This document shows positions 1 to 8,496 of a stretch of 33,067 nucleotides of DNA, piece after piece. The notes under the pieces are model-generated. The model did not search any database and was not told the origin of the DNA. It saw only the letters and a list, made by a program, of their open reading frames with translations. Every line of letters starts with the position of its first letter. The first letter of the stretch is position 1. Source of the stretch: DAOVQB01 sp023128935 (GTDB lineage Bacteria > Eisenbacteria > RBG-16-71-46 > CAIMUX01 > WJJG01); contig DAOVQB010000026.1 in the NCBI GenBank assembly GCA_030628905.1, forward strand, positions 1-33,067. Reading direction: 5' to 3'. The translations under genes were made by a program, and so were the position numbers.

Positions 1-2
1 AT

Positions 3-113
3 TTCTCCCAACTGAGCGGGCTGCAGGGCGAAGAGCTAATGGATGCCCTGAGGGAACTGAATGTGGACGTCGATTCTGCTAGCGGCGACGTCGTGCGCGT
101 GTTTTGTGAGTGA
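3..113 (+). CDS. C-terminal fragment of an unidentified protein
   Basis: An open frame enters from the left edge and ends at a TGA at 111-113, giving 36 residues. The visible end is acidic and mixed alpha/beta in character, closing with GDVVRVFCE. It has no recognisable motif, so I cannot name the family. It is in the same direction as the formimidoyltransferase gene that follows, separated by about 190 bp that contain a tandem repeat. Confidence 0.5.
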   Translation, partial: FSQLSGLQGEELMDALRELNVDVDSASGDVVRVFCE

Positions 114-150
114 GGATCACGCACCAGGGTACCGTGGTCCGCGTGTTCCT

Positions 151-224
151 GCGTGCCGCTGTGCTCGTCGTAATCTTGCGTGCCGCTGTGCTCGTTGTGA
201 TCCTGCCTGCTACTGTGCTAGGAT
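151..224. repeat. 27-bp tandem repeat, about 2.7 copies
   Basis: Units start at 151, 178 and 205. The first two differ at only a few positions (core GCGTGCCGCTGTGCTCG) and the third is degenerate and incomplete. The end of a further degraded copy may precede 151. The array fills the gap between the partial gene and ftcD. I see no terminator or convincing promoter in this gap. Confidence 0.7.
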
Positions 225-302
225 GCAGCGCTTCAATTGAGCCTTCGCAGTGCTGTGCAAACGGCAGGGGCTCAGGAATCCACGCATAAGCGGAGGACCG
301 GC

Positions 303-1976
303 ATGAGGAAGTTGGTTGAGTGCGTGCCCAACATTAGCGAGGGGCGGGATCGCCGGATCATCGACGAGGTCACTGGACAGGTTGATGCCACCGAAGGGGC
401 AACCTTGTTGGATGTTGATCCAGGGGCGGACACCAATCGCACGGTGATCACTTTTGTGGGCGATCCGGATGCCGTTGTCGAAGCGGCCTTCCGCTTGATC
501 AAGAAGGCGGCAGAGCTGATCGATATGACCAAGCATGCGGGTGAGCACCCGCGCCAGGGCGCCACCGATGTCTGTCCTTTCGTTCCGGTTTCGGGTGTGA
601 CGATGGATGACTGCGTCGCGCTCTCCAAGCGCCTGGGCCAGCGTGTCGGCGAGGAGCTGGGCATTCCCGTTTTCCTCTATGAACATGCTGCGACGAAGCC
701 CGAGTGGACCAGCTTGGCTGAGATTCGCGTTGGAGAGTACGAGGCGTGGCCCAGCAAGCTGGGCAAGCCGGAATGGAAGCCGGACTACGGTCCCAATAAG
801 TTTATTCCCAAAACCGGCGCCGTCGTGATTGGCGCCCGCGAATTCCTGATCGCTTACAACGTGAACGTTAACTCCCGCGAGAAGAAACTGGCCCACCAGA
901 TCGCACTTGATATCCGCGATCGAGGGCGCCTGTTGCGAGACGGCAACGGCAAGGTTGTCAAGGACGAGCAGGGCAACAAGCTGCGCAAACCAGGGCTGCT
1001 CAAGGAGTGTCGCGCTGTTGGCTGGATCATTGACGAGTACGGCAAGGCTCAGGTTTCGATCAATCTCACCAACTACCACGTTACCTCTATGCACAAGGCC
1101 TTTGACACCTGCTGCGAGGTGGGGTTGGAGTATGGGTTACGTGTCACGGGCAGCGAAATCGTCGGACTGGTGCCGCTGGAGGCGATGCTGATGGCCGGCC
1201 GTCACTACTTGGAGAAGCAAGGCCGCTGGCCGGGCGTGTCGGAGAAGGAGCTGCTACACATTGCGACCCATTCCCTTGGTCTCAACGATGTTGCCCCGTT
1301 CAAACCTGAAGAGAAGATCATCGAATATGCCGTTGGGGGGCGCGCGAACGCACTGGTCGACATGACGTGTGCGGATTTCACAGACGAACTCTCCAGCGAG
1401 TCGCCGGCGCCGGGCGGTGGGAGCGTGGCTTCACTCTGCGGATCTCTCAGCGCCAGCCTATCGGCTATGGTTGCCGTTCTCACCCAGGGCAAAAAGGGCT
1501 ACGAAGAGCAGCAGGATGAGCTGGCCGAGGTGTCAGCGAAGGGCCAGCGCTTGAAAGACGAGTTCCTGCTCGACGTTGATCGGGACACCGATTCCTTCAA
1601 TGTATTGATGGCGGCCATGCGCATGAAGAAGAAAACCGATGATGAGAAGGCCGCCCGCGACACGGCGATCCGCAAGGCCACCGAGGGTGCCACGCTCGTG
1701 CCGCTGGGGGTACTGGAGCGCAGCATCGCCGCGCTGGAGCTGGCGGAGATCGTGGCGGAGAAGGGCAACCAGAACTCACTGAGCGATGCCGGTGTGGCCG
1801 CGCTGTCCGCCCACACCTGTGCAGAGGGTGCCTATTACAATGTGCTGATCAACCTCGCAAGCCTCGCGCCATCGGACTTCACCCGCGAGACACGCGCGAA
1901 GGCGGAAGAGGCCCTCAAGAAGGCGCGCGAGATCTCAGGCCGCGTGACTACGCGGGTGGAGACGAAACTGCAGTGA
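303..1976 (+). CDS. ftcD: Glutamate formimidoyltransferase / formimidoyl-THF cyclodeaminase (bifunctional)
   Basis: This 557-residue protein is a fusion like mammalian FTCD (541 residues). It would transfer the formimino group from formiminoglutamate to tetrahydrofolate and then deaminate it to methenyl-THF, linking histidine breakdown to one-carbon metabolism in the cytoplasm. Residues 1 to about 330 are the two transferase subdomains, opening with KLVECVPNISEGRD. H82, in the segment EHPRQGATDVCPFVPV, matches the catalytic histidine of the mammalian enzyme. Residues from about 355 to the end are the cyclodeaminase, with the typical ELSSESPAPGGGSVASL start. The ATG at 303 is chosen because GGAGG lies at 292-296 and family homology begins there; the frame stays open upstream to 237 but without a ribosome site. 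The next gene follows 17 bases after the stop, so co-transcription is likely. No other histidine-degradation gene is in view. Confidence 0.95.
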   Translation: MRKLVECVPNISEGRDRRIIDEVTGQVDATEGATLLDVDPGADTNRTVITFVGDPDAVVEAAFRLIKKAAELIDMTKHAGEHPRQGATDVCPFVPVSGVTMDDCVALSKRLGQRVGEELGIPVFLYEHAATKPEWTSLAEIRVGEYEAWPSKLGKPEWKPDYGPNKFIPKTGAVVIGAREFLIAYNVNVNSREKKLAHQIALDIRDRGRLLRDGNGKVVKDEQGNKLRKPGLLKECRAVGWIIDEYGKAQVSINLTNYHVTSMHKAFDTCCEVGLEYGLRVTGSEIVGLVPLEAMLMAGRHYLEKQGRWPGVSEKELLHIATHSLGLNDVAPFKPEEKIIEYAVGGRANALVDMTCADFTDELSSESPAPGGGSVASLCGSLSASLSAMVAVLTQGKKGYEEQQDELAEVSAKGQRLKDEFLLDVDRDTDSFNVLMAAMRMKKKTDDEKAARDTAIRKATEGATLVPLGVLERSIAALELAEIVAEKGNQNSLSDAGVAALSAHTCAEGAYYNVLINLASLAPSDFTRETRAKAEEALKKAREISGRVTTRVETKLQ

Positions 1977-1993
1977 CCGTGGAGGGAAGACCG

Positions 1994-2869
1994 ATGGATA
2001 CGATCGCACTGCTGCGGCATGATGGAATTCGTGTTCAACCGCGCTACTACGACATTGCGTTTGCCAATCGTGACCTGGAAGTTGAGTGCGGCTTCCTTGA
2101 GTACCTCAGCCGGAACCTGGGTCGTGGGAAGCTTGATGCATTCCTGGAGGTCGGCTGCGGGCCTGGGTATCACATGCATCGGCTCGCCTCCTTGGGGGTG
2201 CGCTCCTACGGGGTTGAGTCCTCTCCTGAGATGGTTGCCTACGCCGAAGAGAAAGCCATTGCGGTGGCCAGCGGACAGCAGCGATCGATCTCCTTGCAGG
2301 CTGTGCCCGTGGGAAGCAATGGCCCTTCGGCTGAGACACAGGCGGCCACGATTCTATTGGCCGATCTTCAAGACTTCTCACTTCCCGAGGCTGTGGACCT
2401 CGCCTTCTGTCCCCATTCCGCTTTCTGCTATCTGTTGCGAAACGAGGATGTGATCACTCACCTGGTGACTGTGGCCAAGAACCTCGGCCGCGGTGGACTT
2501 TATGTGATCGAGGGAGAACATCCGGCTTCACTCTTCAATTGTGGTTCGTCATGCCCTTGCGAATGGGAGGTAGAGCAGAACGGCGTTCTCGTCAAAGTAC
2601 GGGTGGGGAATGAGAATACCTCCGTGGATCCGATCACGCAGCTGCTTGACCTTGAGATTGCGCTGGATGTCACCGACGGAAACAAGGTTACACGGATCCG
2701 GGACAATGCGCCCGTGCGGCTTTTCGCATATCATGAGCTCCGCGCGCTTGTCAAACTCTCCGGGGTTTTCGACTGGGTGACGACCTTTGGCGATCTATCC
2801 ATCACCCAGCCATTCGACCTGTCCAGCGGGGCCCGCTATATGGTCCCTATTCTGCGCTGTAGTGTGTAA
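1994..2869 (+). CDS. Class I SAM-dependent methyltransferase
   Basis: This is a 291-residue cytoplasmic protein with the Rossmann-type methyltransferase core. Motif I is LEVGCGPGYH at about residues 51-60, and an acidic residue (E75, in YGVESSPEM) follows at the end of the second strand as expected for binding the SAM ribose. The centre has the pattern PEAVDLAFCPHSAFCYLL, then GRGGLYVIEGEHP, which resembles the later strands of the Methyltransf_11/25 fold. The ATG at 1994 is preceded by GGAGGGA at 1981-1987. An in-frame GTG at 1973 overlaps the ftcD stop but has no better ribosome site. The substrate cannot be told from sequence. Its place directly after ftcD suggests joint expression but not necessarily a shared pathway. 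Confidence 0.85.
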   Translation: MDTIALLRHDGIRVQPRYYDIAFANRDLEVECGFLEYLSRNLGRGKLDAFLEVGCGPGYHMHRLASLGVRSYGVESSPEMVAYAEEKAIAVASGQQRSISLQAVPVGSNGPSAETQAATILLADLQDFSLPEAVDLAFCPHSAFCYLLRNEDVITHLVTVAKNLGRGGLYVIEGEHPASLFNCGSSCPCEWEVEQNGVLVKVRVGNENTSVDPITQLLDLEIALDVTDGNKVTRIRDNAPVRLFAYHELRALVKLSGVFDWVTTFGDLSITQPFDLSSGARYMVPILRCSV

Positions 2870-3342
2870 GAGCAGGGAACGCGGGGAACATTCACCGCGG
2901 TGTTGCCCCTCGCTAGCCCCCTGAGATATGCGGGATAGGGGGAAGATTGCTCCGCTGCGATGAACATGACCAGTCTGTGGGCGGTCAGGGGACGGTCGGC
3001 TTGCCCAATGGCGTACTCGCGCGCGAGTAAATAGCGGTTTGTGCCGAGGATTGTTGCCGCATCGGGTCCAAGGGCTCGCGCAAGAACTATCTAATGTCCC
3101 CCCTTTTCGCATATCTGCAGTGGGACAGGCCAGTCTAATCACAGCAGCTTTGGCGGCTCCGCGCGCGGTGGCCTGTGTTTTGCAATCTATTCCCCGTCGG
3201 ACCGCAATTCGGCACTGCGGCAAGGATCGGGCGCGGCGAGTTGGCTAAGGGTGCGGGTCAGCCCCCGCCCCGATCTCTCCGACATTGTGGTGTCGCGGAC
3301 ACCCGCAATGGGACCAGCAGAGCCGGCTTGCCCCTTTTTCCT
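2870..3342. other. Convergent intergenic region of 473 bp without a gene
   Basis: The region lies between the ends of the methyltransferase gene (plus) and the phospholipase D-like gene (minus). It has no open frame that looks coding. It contains a perfect 16-bp palindrome and one copy of a 41-bp dispersed element, listed separately. A weak inverted repeat (CCCCCT near 2920, AGGGGG near 2938) has no T-tract, so I do not call it a terminator. The remainder shows nothing I can identify. Confidence 0.5.
3014..3070. repeat. 16-bp palindrome joined to a 41-bp dispersed repeat (copy 1)
   Basis: Bases 3014-3029 form the perfect palindrome TACTCGCGCGCGAGTA. The next 41 bases (3030-3070, starting AATAGCGGTTTGTGCCGAGG) match 17099-17139 at 36 of 41 positions by hand alignment. 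The palindrome is absent from the second copy. Confidence 0.7.
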
Positions 3343-5745
3343 CTATCGTACGAACGTCACGCGCCGGCTCACTTGGCCCATCGGTGTTGAGAGGCGCACA
3401 TAGTACATTCCGGAGGCCAGAGCGCTTCCGGGCTCCGGCTGCCAGCGGATCCTGTGCTGCCCTGGAGCTACCACCTGCTTGAGCAGGCGACCCACAAGGC
3501 GACCGTCGGGTGCGTAGAGGTGGCACGTTACGGGCCCGCCGACATCCAGCGAGAAAGTTGCCCACAGGTCGAAAGGCGATGGGTTCGGCCCCACGCGCAA
3601 GAGCACGCGTGTATCAGGAATGGGCACAATATTGGCGGCCAACGGCGCGCTGCCGCCTGCCGCGTAGTAGCGCTCGGCGAACTCTTGGTAGTACTGGTTC
3701 GCAATCGAAGGGTCATGGACGATGAGGACGTTTTCGTCATTCGTGGCGAAGGCGGCAGTGCTCCAGTTGGCGCTGCCTGTGATCAGCACCGGGTCGGATC
3801 CGGTGTGATTGACATCCAGGATCATGTACTTGTGGTGCAGTGTTCCTGTTTCGGCATCGAGCCAGACATCGGCGGGTGGGTTCCAGGCGTAGGCGCCATC
3901 GCCATGCATCGGGTGATACTGGCTGTAACTGTTCCCGCCCTCTGAGGAGTCGAATGCGCCCCGCACTTCAAAACCGGGCACTGTCATCCACCGGTCCTCG
4001 ATCTCATTGCACAGGTCGTAGCGCGTGAAACTCATTATACAGAAATGCGTCGCGAACTGCGTCTCCTCCACTTCATCGATCATGGCTCCCAGCCAGGGGT
4101 CCGAGGGGGCGAAGTAGAGAGACAGCTCTCGTCCCCCGACATTGAACAGGTGCGGGGTATTGTCGTCCTTGTTTACTCCGAAGCGGGAAAGATCCGGGTT
4201 GGGGATCCATACCTCCGACCCCCACATTTCATTGAACTCGGCGGTGCAGACCACGGCCAGAGCTTGATCCTGGATCATGATCACATTCTGGGCATCGGTG
4301 TGCGTGCCCTGCGTGGTCAGATTCCAGGATCCGCTGTAGACCCATGGATCAGCGGGGTCCTCGCTTAGTGCATCGAAGGTCCAGAGTTTATGGTGCATGA
4401 TCCCATTGCCGCTGTTGGCACCAAACGAGTCGTCGATCACTAAAATGCCGTTTGACTGCAGGCGTATTACTTGTTCCTGGTAGGTGGCGCGGTTATCGTA
4501 GACGAAGCGGATCTGCACACCGCGGTCCTTCGCCGCGATCAGGGCGTCGGCCACAGCCGCTAGGTTGAAGCTGTAGAGGGCGACATCAATGGTGAGTTGC
4601 GTTGCGTTGATCCGATCGATGATCCATCCCTCTAGATCCTGCCCGCCCGTGGCCTGGCTGTATGTAGCGAGGGAATGATCGACCGACTTGTTGAAGATGC
4701 AGGAAATTGTTCCGGTGCAGCCCGGTGCCGAACCTGAACAGAAGAGCTTGTCCGGGGTCGTGGTCTGGCCGACGGCGTCCTCGACGGTGACTTCATAGTG
4801 GTGGATGGTGGCAGCGTCCAGGTTTTCGATTACGATATCGTGCACGGTTGCGGTTGCGGCGCTGGTTACCGTGCCCAGCTCATAGGAGTTCGTAAGTCCG
4901 TAGCGGATCGTGGCATCTGTTGGGGTGTCGGTTTCAAAATGGATGGTCACATTATCGTGTTGGATGTTGGTCTCGCGTGGACCATCTAGAAACTGCGGTC
5001 CCGGGAGGAGAAAGAAATCTTCTTCGCTCCGCGGCAGGATTTCATATCCGCTGGTATACGGTGGGGTGAAACCGGCGTACTGCTTGATGACACCCACGAC
5101 GTCGAAGGGCCCGGAGGGAGGTGTCATGTCCTGGATGCCGGTTGTGCCATCGATATAGAGTGTGCAGGTTCCCGTCTCGTCGTGTAGGGTGATAGGGCCG
5201 CTGAAGCTGGGCCAGGATCCGGTCCATGCGACGTTGTTCAAACGGACGAACCGTCCCTCGTTTGGTTCGGTATAGTCAGGCTGGAAGACGTTCTCAACGT
5301 CTTCGCAGTGGACGATCAAGGGGTCTGGGAGTGCGGCGCCAGTGGCATGCACAGTGTAGGTGTCATAGACGACCTCGGTCATCCCGCGGTAGTGCTCAAT
5401 CTCCCCCTCGATAGTGACGCTGTCGCCAATCTCGAATGAGTAGGGCGGCGAACCGGCTTTGTACACCATTACACCAGCCGTGGCATCCTGGACATAGACA
5501 TCCGTGTAGTCGTATGTGAAAGTACCGACGCCCACGGTCACGACCCCCGAGATCGTGACTGGTGTTCCTACCGTGTAAGGGGGGGCGGGTACGCCCTGGG
5601 ATGTGTTGACATGGAGATCGATGATGTCAACGGCCTGGGCGGGTCCCGCGAGGACCAAGATCCAGGCGATGGCGCCGGCGAGCCCAGCGGCAGTCTTGGA
5701 TTGAAGGGCGGCGGACAACCTTGCAGAACTTGATGCAAATCCCAT
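3343..5745 (-). CDS. Secreted phospholipase D-fold (HKD) protein with OB-fold, FN3-like and FlgD/T9SS-like C-terminal domains
   Basis: This is an 800-residue exported protein. Residues 1-38 are a signal peptide ending AGPAQA. Residues about 40-245 read like the OB-fold domain of secreted nucleases (TPVTISGVVT, DVYVQDATAGVMVY, GDSVTIEGEI). Residues about 250-335 are a fibronectin-III-like module. The catalytic part has two complete HKD motifs: H451/K453/D458 (HHKLWTFD, followed by SGSWNLT) and H637/K639/D644 (HHKYMILD, followed by TGSANWS). Paired HKD motifs form one active site that cleaves phosphodiester bonds in phospholipids or nucleic acids. Residues about 715-800 are a FlgD-like Ig/type IX-like sorting domain (VGPNPSPF through ASGMYYVRL). 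The OB-fold context favours an extracellular nuclease over a lipase, but this is inference. The ATG at 5745 follows AGGGAG at the right spacing; the frame is open upstream to 5844 without a ribosome site. It stands alone, divergent from tsaD. Confidence 0.88.
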   Translation of the reverse strand: MGFASSSARLSAALQSKTAAGLAGAIAWILVLAGPAQAVDIIDLHVNTSQGVPAPPYTVGTPVTISGVVTVGVGTFTYDYTDVYVQDATAGVMVYKAGSPPYSFEIGDSVTIEGEIEHYRGMTEVVYDTYTVHATGAALPDPLIVHCEDVENVFQPDYTEPNEGRFVRLNNVAWTGSWPSFSGPITLHDETGTCTLYIDGTTGIQDMTPPSGPFDVVGVIKQYAGFTPPYTSGYEILPRSEEDFFLLPGPQFLDGPRETNIQHDNVTIHFETDTPTDATIRYGLTNSYELGTVTSAATATVHDIVIENLDAATIHHYEVTVEDAVGQTTTPDKLFCSGSAPGCTGTISCIFNKSVDHSLATYSQATGGQDLEGWIIDRINATQLTIDVALYSFNLAAVADALIAAKDRGVQIRFVYDNRATYQEQVIRLQSNGILVIDDSFGANSGNGIMHHKLWTFDALSEDPADPWVYSGSWNLTTQGTHTDAQNVIMIQDQALAVVCTAEFNEMWGSEVWIPNPDLSRFGVNKDDNTPHLFNVGGRELSLYFAPSDPWLGAMIDEVEETQFATHFCIMSFTRYDLCNEIEDRWMTVPGFEVRGAFDSSEGGNSYSQYHPMHGDGAYAWNPPADVWLDAETGTLHHKYMILDVNHTGSDPVLITGSANWSTAAFATNDENVLIVHDPSIANQYYQEFAERYYAAGGSAPLAANIVPIPDTRVLLRVGPNPSPFDLWATFSLDVGGPVTCHLYAPDGRLVGRLLKQVVAPGQHRIRWQPEPGSALASGMYYVRLSTPMGQVSRRVTFVR

Positions 5746-5871
5746 CGTGCTAGCTCCCTGGAGCCGCCAGCTTGTCATGCGAGCCGGGCTCCCGTACAGG
5801 TCACCTTGTCTACACCCCGGCGATCCGGGGCAGATCGTGGCCAAGGCCCCCTTGGGTTTTGGTACAAAGGC

Positions 5872-5949
5872 CTGGGTGCCGTCAACACAGAGACCAGGAT
5901 CCTGTCAACACAGAGACCAGGATCCTGTCAACGTAGAGATCTGGGTCCC
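5872..5949. repeat. 23-bp tandem repeat carrying a palindrome, about 3.4 copies
   Basis: Two identical 23-bp units (5881-5903 and 5904-5926, GTCAACACAGAGACCAGGAT plus CCT) are followed by a diverged third (5927-5949) and preceded by a partial copy. Each identical unit completes the perfect palindrome CAGGATCCTG (5895-5904 and 5918-5927). Read on the minus strand, each junction also gives TTGACA, the consensus -35 hexamer. The array lies between the divergent starts of the phospholipase D-like gene (5745) and tsaD (6056). Confidence 0.75.
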
Positions 5950-6055
5950 ATCAACCGGTTGAGTATACTTCATTTAGATCTGTTCGGCAATGGAGTGCCC
6001 GCGCTCCGGCGGCCCAACTCTGGCGGATGGGTTGGGAGCATGCTAAGCTGGGGTC

Positions 6056-7126
6056 ATGCTTGTTCTCGCGATAGAGACCTCCTGCGACGATACCTGCGCG
6101 GCGGTGCTGGCCGGGGAAGCCGGGACGGTTACGCTACTCAGTAACCTTGTTTCCTCTCAGTTGATCCACGAGGAATATGAGGGGATCGTTCCGGAACTGG
6201 CATCGCGTGAGCACCTTCGACTTATCGGTCCCGTTGTGAGTCGTGTCCTCGAGCAGGCTGGTGTCGATCTTCCCGCACTGGATGCCGTCGCAGTAACGAG
6301 CGGCCCCGGACTGATCGGTTCGCTACTGGTGGGACTCTCGCTTGGCAAGGCGCTGGCATATGGGTTGGGGATTCCGGTGATTGGGATCAACCATATCGAG
6401 GGGCATCTGGCTGCCGCCGCGCTCGAGTTTGGGGCGGACCGGGCTCGGCCACCCTTCGTTGGACTGGTGGCGTCGGGCGGGCACACCGAAATTATGCTCG
6501 TCTCCGAATGGGGCCGGTGGAGCCTTCTGGGCGCCACGCGGGATGATGCTGCTGGGGAAGCTTTCGATAAGGTGGCCAAACTTCTCGGGATGGGTTTCCC
6601 TGGGGGAGCAGCGATCTCCAAAGCTGCCAGGGCCGGGAATCCGGAGGCATACGCATTTCCTCGGGCCTGGCTGGATCTGGATGGGGGGGGGTTGGACCTG
6701 AGTTTCAGCGGCCTCAAGACGTCGGTGAAGCTGTTCCTCGACGAGCAAGACTGGCCCGAGCGTCCCGCGGATCCGGTCCAGCGTGCCCGGTTTGTGGCCG
6801 ATGTGGCGGCGAGTTTTGAGGAAGCGGTCGTTGATGTCTTGAGCCGCAAGCTTTGGAAGGCGGTCGAGAAGGCGGGGGCATCCAGGGTTGTGGTCGCTGG
6901 TGGAGTGGCCGCCAATCGGGCGCTGAGACAGCGCCTGGTGGAAGGAGCGGCGGAGCGCGGGCTTGAGCTGGAAATCCCTTCGCCCCCCCTCTGCGGGGAC
7001 AACGCCGCGATGATTGGTATGGCTGCACTTCAGCGCCTGCAGCGTGGGGAGTGCTCCAGCTACGATCTGGCGGCGATACCCAATCTGGACGATTGGACCG
7101 GCCACTATCAGCAGACCGCCCCGTGA
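6056..7126 (+). CDS. tsaD: tRNA N6-adenosine threonylcarbamoyltransferase
   Basis: This 356-residue cytoplasmic protein is of the Kae1/TsaD/ASKHA type. It transfers threonylcarbamoyl from TC-AMP to A37 of ANN-decoding tRNAs, working with TsaB and TsaE, neither of which is in the window. It starts with the typical MLVLAIETSCDDT. The metal ligands are visible as H113 and H117 (NHIEGH) and D315 (CGDNAAMIG). The VASGGHTEI and VAGGVAANRAL nucleotide-fold signatures are intact. Its length is close to the usual 335-345, with a slightly longer tail. A run of nine G bases (6683-6691) encodes DGGG in frame. The ribosome site before the ATG is weak. The gene appears to be monocistronic, followed by a hairpin terminator candidate at 7220. 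Confidence 0.97.
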   Translation: MLVLAIETSCDDTCAAVLAGEAGTVTLLSNLVSSQLIHEEYEGIVPELASREHLRLIGPVVSRVLEQAGVDLPALDAVAVTSGPGLIGSLLVGLSLGKALAYGLGIPVIGINHIEGHLAAAALEFGADRARPPFVGLVASGGHTEIMLVSEWGRWSLLGATRDDAAGEAFDKVAKLLGMGFPGGAAISKAARAGNPEAYAFPRAWLDLDGGGLDLSFSGLKTSVKLFLDEQDWPERPADPVQRARFVADVAASFEEAVVDVLSRKLWKAVEKAGASRVVVAGGVAANRALRQRLVEGAAERGLELEIPSPPLCGDNAAMIGMAALQRLQRGECSSYDLAAIPNLDDWTGHYQQTAP

Positions 7127-7449
7127 TTACGCCCCCGACTGAGAACAGGTGAACCCAGCCTCAGCGGGCATCACGACGGACGTGCCGCCCTGGAACCAGC
7201 ATAAGGAGAAGCGACGTGAGGCGGGTGGCGGAAACCCGCCTTTGTTGCCGCTTGGTGGGTGTGTAAGTGCTTCCATAGGGGAAAGCGTACACGCGAACAC
7301 TGCCGGAAAGGCCAACATACCGGCCAGTTACTTCAAGTGTCTCAAACCCGGCCATTGCCGATTCGGCCGCTAAACAATCCCCCGGCAACGCCGATGGGTT
7401 ATAGACGATCCTGTCTGCTTGTCGGCGAGATGAGTTCGGGGGGAAATGA
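7127..7449. other. Intergenic region of 323 bp between tsaD and a response regulator
   Basis: No credible gene is seen. The only short open frame (from about 7149) has no ribosome site and no recognisable sequence. The region holds the terminator-like hairpin at 7220-7240 and presumably the promoter of the response regulator gene, but I could not find a convincing -35/-10 pair. Confidence 0.4.
7220..7244 (+). terminator. tsaD: Candidate rho-independent terminator after tsaD
   Basis: GGCGGGT (7220-7226) pairs with ACCCGCC (7234-7240) across a 7-base loop, followed by TTTGTT. The stem is short but GC-rich and the T-tract is interrupted, so efficiency is uncertain. It lies 94 bases after the tsaD stop. 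Confidence 0.45.
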
Positions 7450-8394
7450 ATGACTGACGCCCAGTCAGGAAGCCGCATCCTAGTTGTCGAGGACGACATC
7501 AACTTGAGGACCATTCTCAAGTTGCAGCTCGAACGCGCCCATTACTCCGTGAGAGCCGCAGAGGATGGTGAAGAGGGACTTCGACTGATCAACGAGGAGA
7601 TCCCGGATCTCGTTCTTCTCGATGTCATGATGCCAGGAATGGACGGTTGGGAAGTTTGCCGGCGCATCAAAACAAGCATATCCACAGCCAATGTCCCGAT
7701 CATCATGCTCACGGCTATGTCTGATCAGGAAGATAAGGTTCGTGGCCTTACTGGAGGCGCGAATGACTACTTGACCAAGCCATATGAACTGGACGAGTTG
7801 CTCGTGCGTGTGAGCAATCTCCTTCAGTGGGGTCAGATGCAGAGAGCAGCCAGCCCACTGACCGGCCTCCCTGGGAATATAGCGATCGAGAATGAGGTCA
7901 GTAGGCGCATTGAACTGGGCGAGAAATTCGCTTTCTTCTATATCGATATAGACAACTTCAAGGGGTTCAACGATTACTATAGTTTCCAGAAAGGCGATGA
8001 GGCCATAAGGCTGACAGCCTCCATCCTTGTTGGATCTGTGACTCTCGAAGGTTCCGGGGGCGATTTCGTTGGCCATGTGGGCGGGGATGATTTTGTCCTC
8101 ATAGTTGACCTTGAGCACGCAGAGAATGTTATCCAAGAGGTTGTTCAAGACTTCGATCGGAAAATCCCCAAGCTATATACTCCTGAGGATCGCGCGAAAG
8201 GTTTCATAGAGGCGCACGATCGAAAAGGCAATCCAGTCAGGTTCCCAATCATGACCTTGACAGTAGCTGCGGTCACCAATGAGCATAAAGAGCTAACACA
8301 CATGGGTGAGATCAGTCAGATCGCGGCCGAGCTGAAGGCGTTTGGGAAGCAGGAATCTGCCAGCGTAGTCGTCTGGGAACGTCGAGCAGCTTAG
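7450..8394 (+). CDS. Response regulator with receiver and variant GGDEF domain
   Basis: This is a 314-residue cytoplasmic signalling protein. Residues about 8-125 are a CheY-like receiver with the acidic pair D15/D16, phospho-acceptor D58 (LLDVMMPGMDGWE) and K110 (LTKPYE). Residues about 135-305 are a GGDEF-type domain, recognisable from SPLTGLPGN, FFYIDIDNFKGFNDYY and KGDEAIRL. The signature itself is GGDDF (211-215) rather than GGDEF or GGEEF. This puts aspartate in place of the glutamate that helps hold metal, so cyclic-di-GMP synthesis may be lost or altered. The expected NR after LTGLP is GN, which marks a distinct subfamily. No histidine kinase is adjacent. A second receiver protein follows 102 bases downstream in the same direction, so the two may share a signalling pathway. 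The ATG at 7450 follows a G-rich ribosome site. Confidence 0.9.
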   Translation: MTDAQSGSRILVVEDDINLRTILKLQLERAHYSVRAAEDGEEGLRLINEEIPDLVLLDVMMPGMDGWEVCRRIKTSISTANVPIIMLTAMSDQEDKVRGLTGGANDYLTKPYELDELLVRVSNLLQWGQMQRAASPLTGLPGNIAIENEVSRRIELGEKFAFFYIDIDNFKGFNDYYSFQKGDEAIRLTASILVGSVTLEGSGGDFVGHVGGDDFVLIVDLEHAENVIQEVVQDFDRKIPKLYTPEDRAKGFIEAHDRKGNPVRFPIMTLTVAAVTNEHKELTHMGEISQIAAELKAFGKQESASVVVWERRAA

Positions 8395-8496
8395 GGGATA
8401 GGTTCGATACTGTGCGAAGGTCGAGTCATCTGGCCGAGAGGGGATCAATCGGCGCTATGACCGGGCCGCGCTGATGACAGAGAAGGAGAAGCAGCA

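Noticed and set aside
210..1094. A 294-residue open frame antisense to ftcD
   Set aside because: It lies wholly opposite a well-supported gene, has no ribosome site and no recognisable family. High GC makes such shadows common.
3070..3140. Sequence after the 41-bp repeat (TCTAATGTCCCCCC and beyond) as a transposon end
   Set aside because: No matching inverted end, no transposase and no target duplication were found.
5815..5855. Two hairpins (CCCCGG/CCGGGG and CCAAGG/CCTTGG, the latter followed by GTTTT) as a terminator
   Set aside because: They lie upstream of both divergent genes, so there is no transcript to end in that direction.
7149..7373. A 74-residue open frame between tsaD and the response regulator
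   Set aside because: It spans the terminator-like hairpin, lacks a ribosome site and resembles nothing known.
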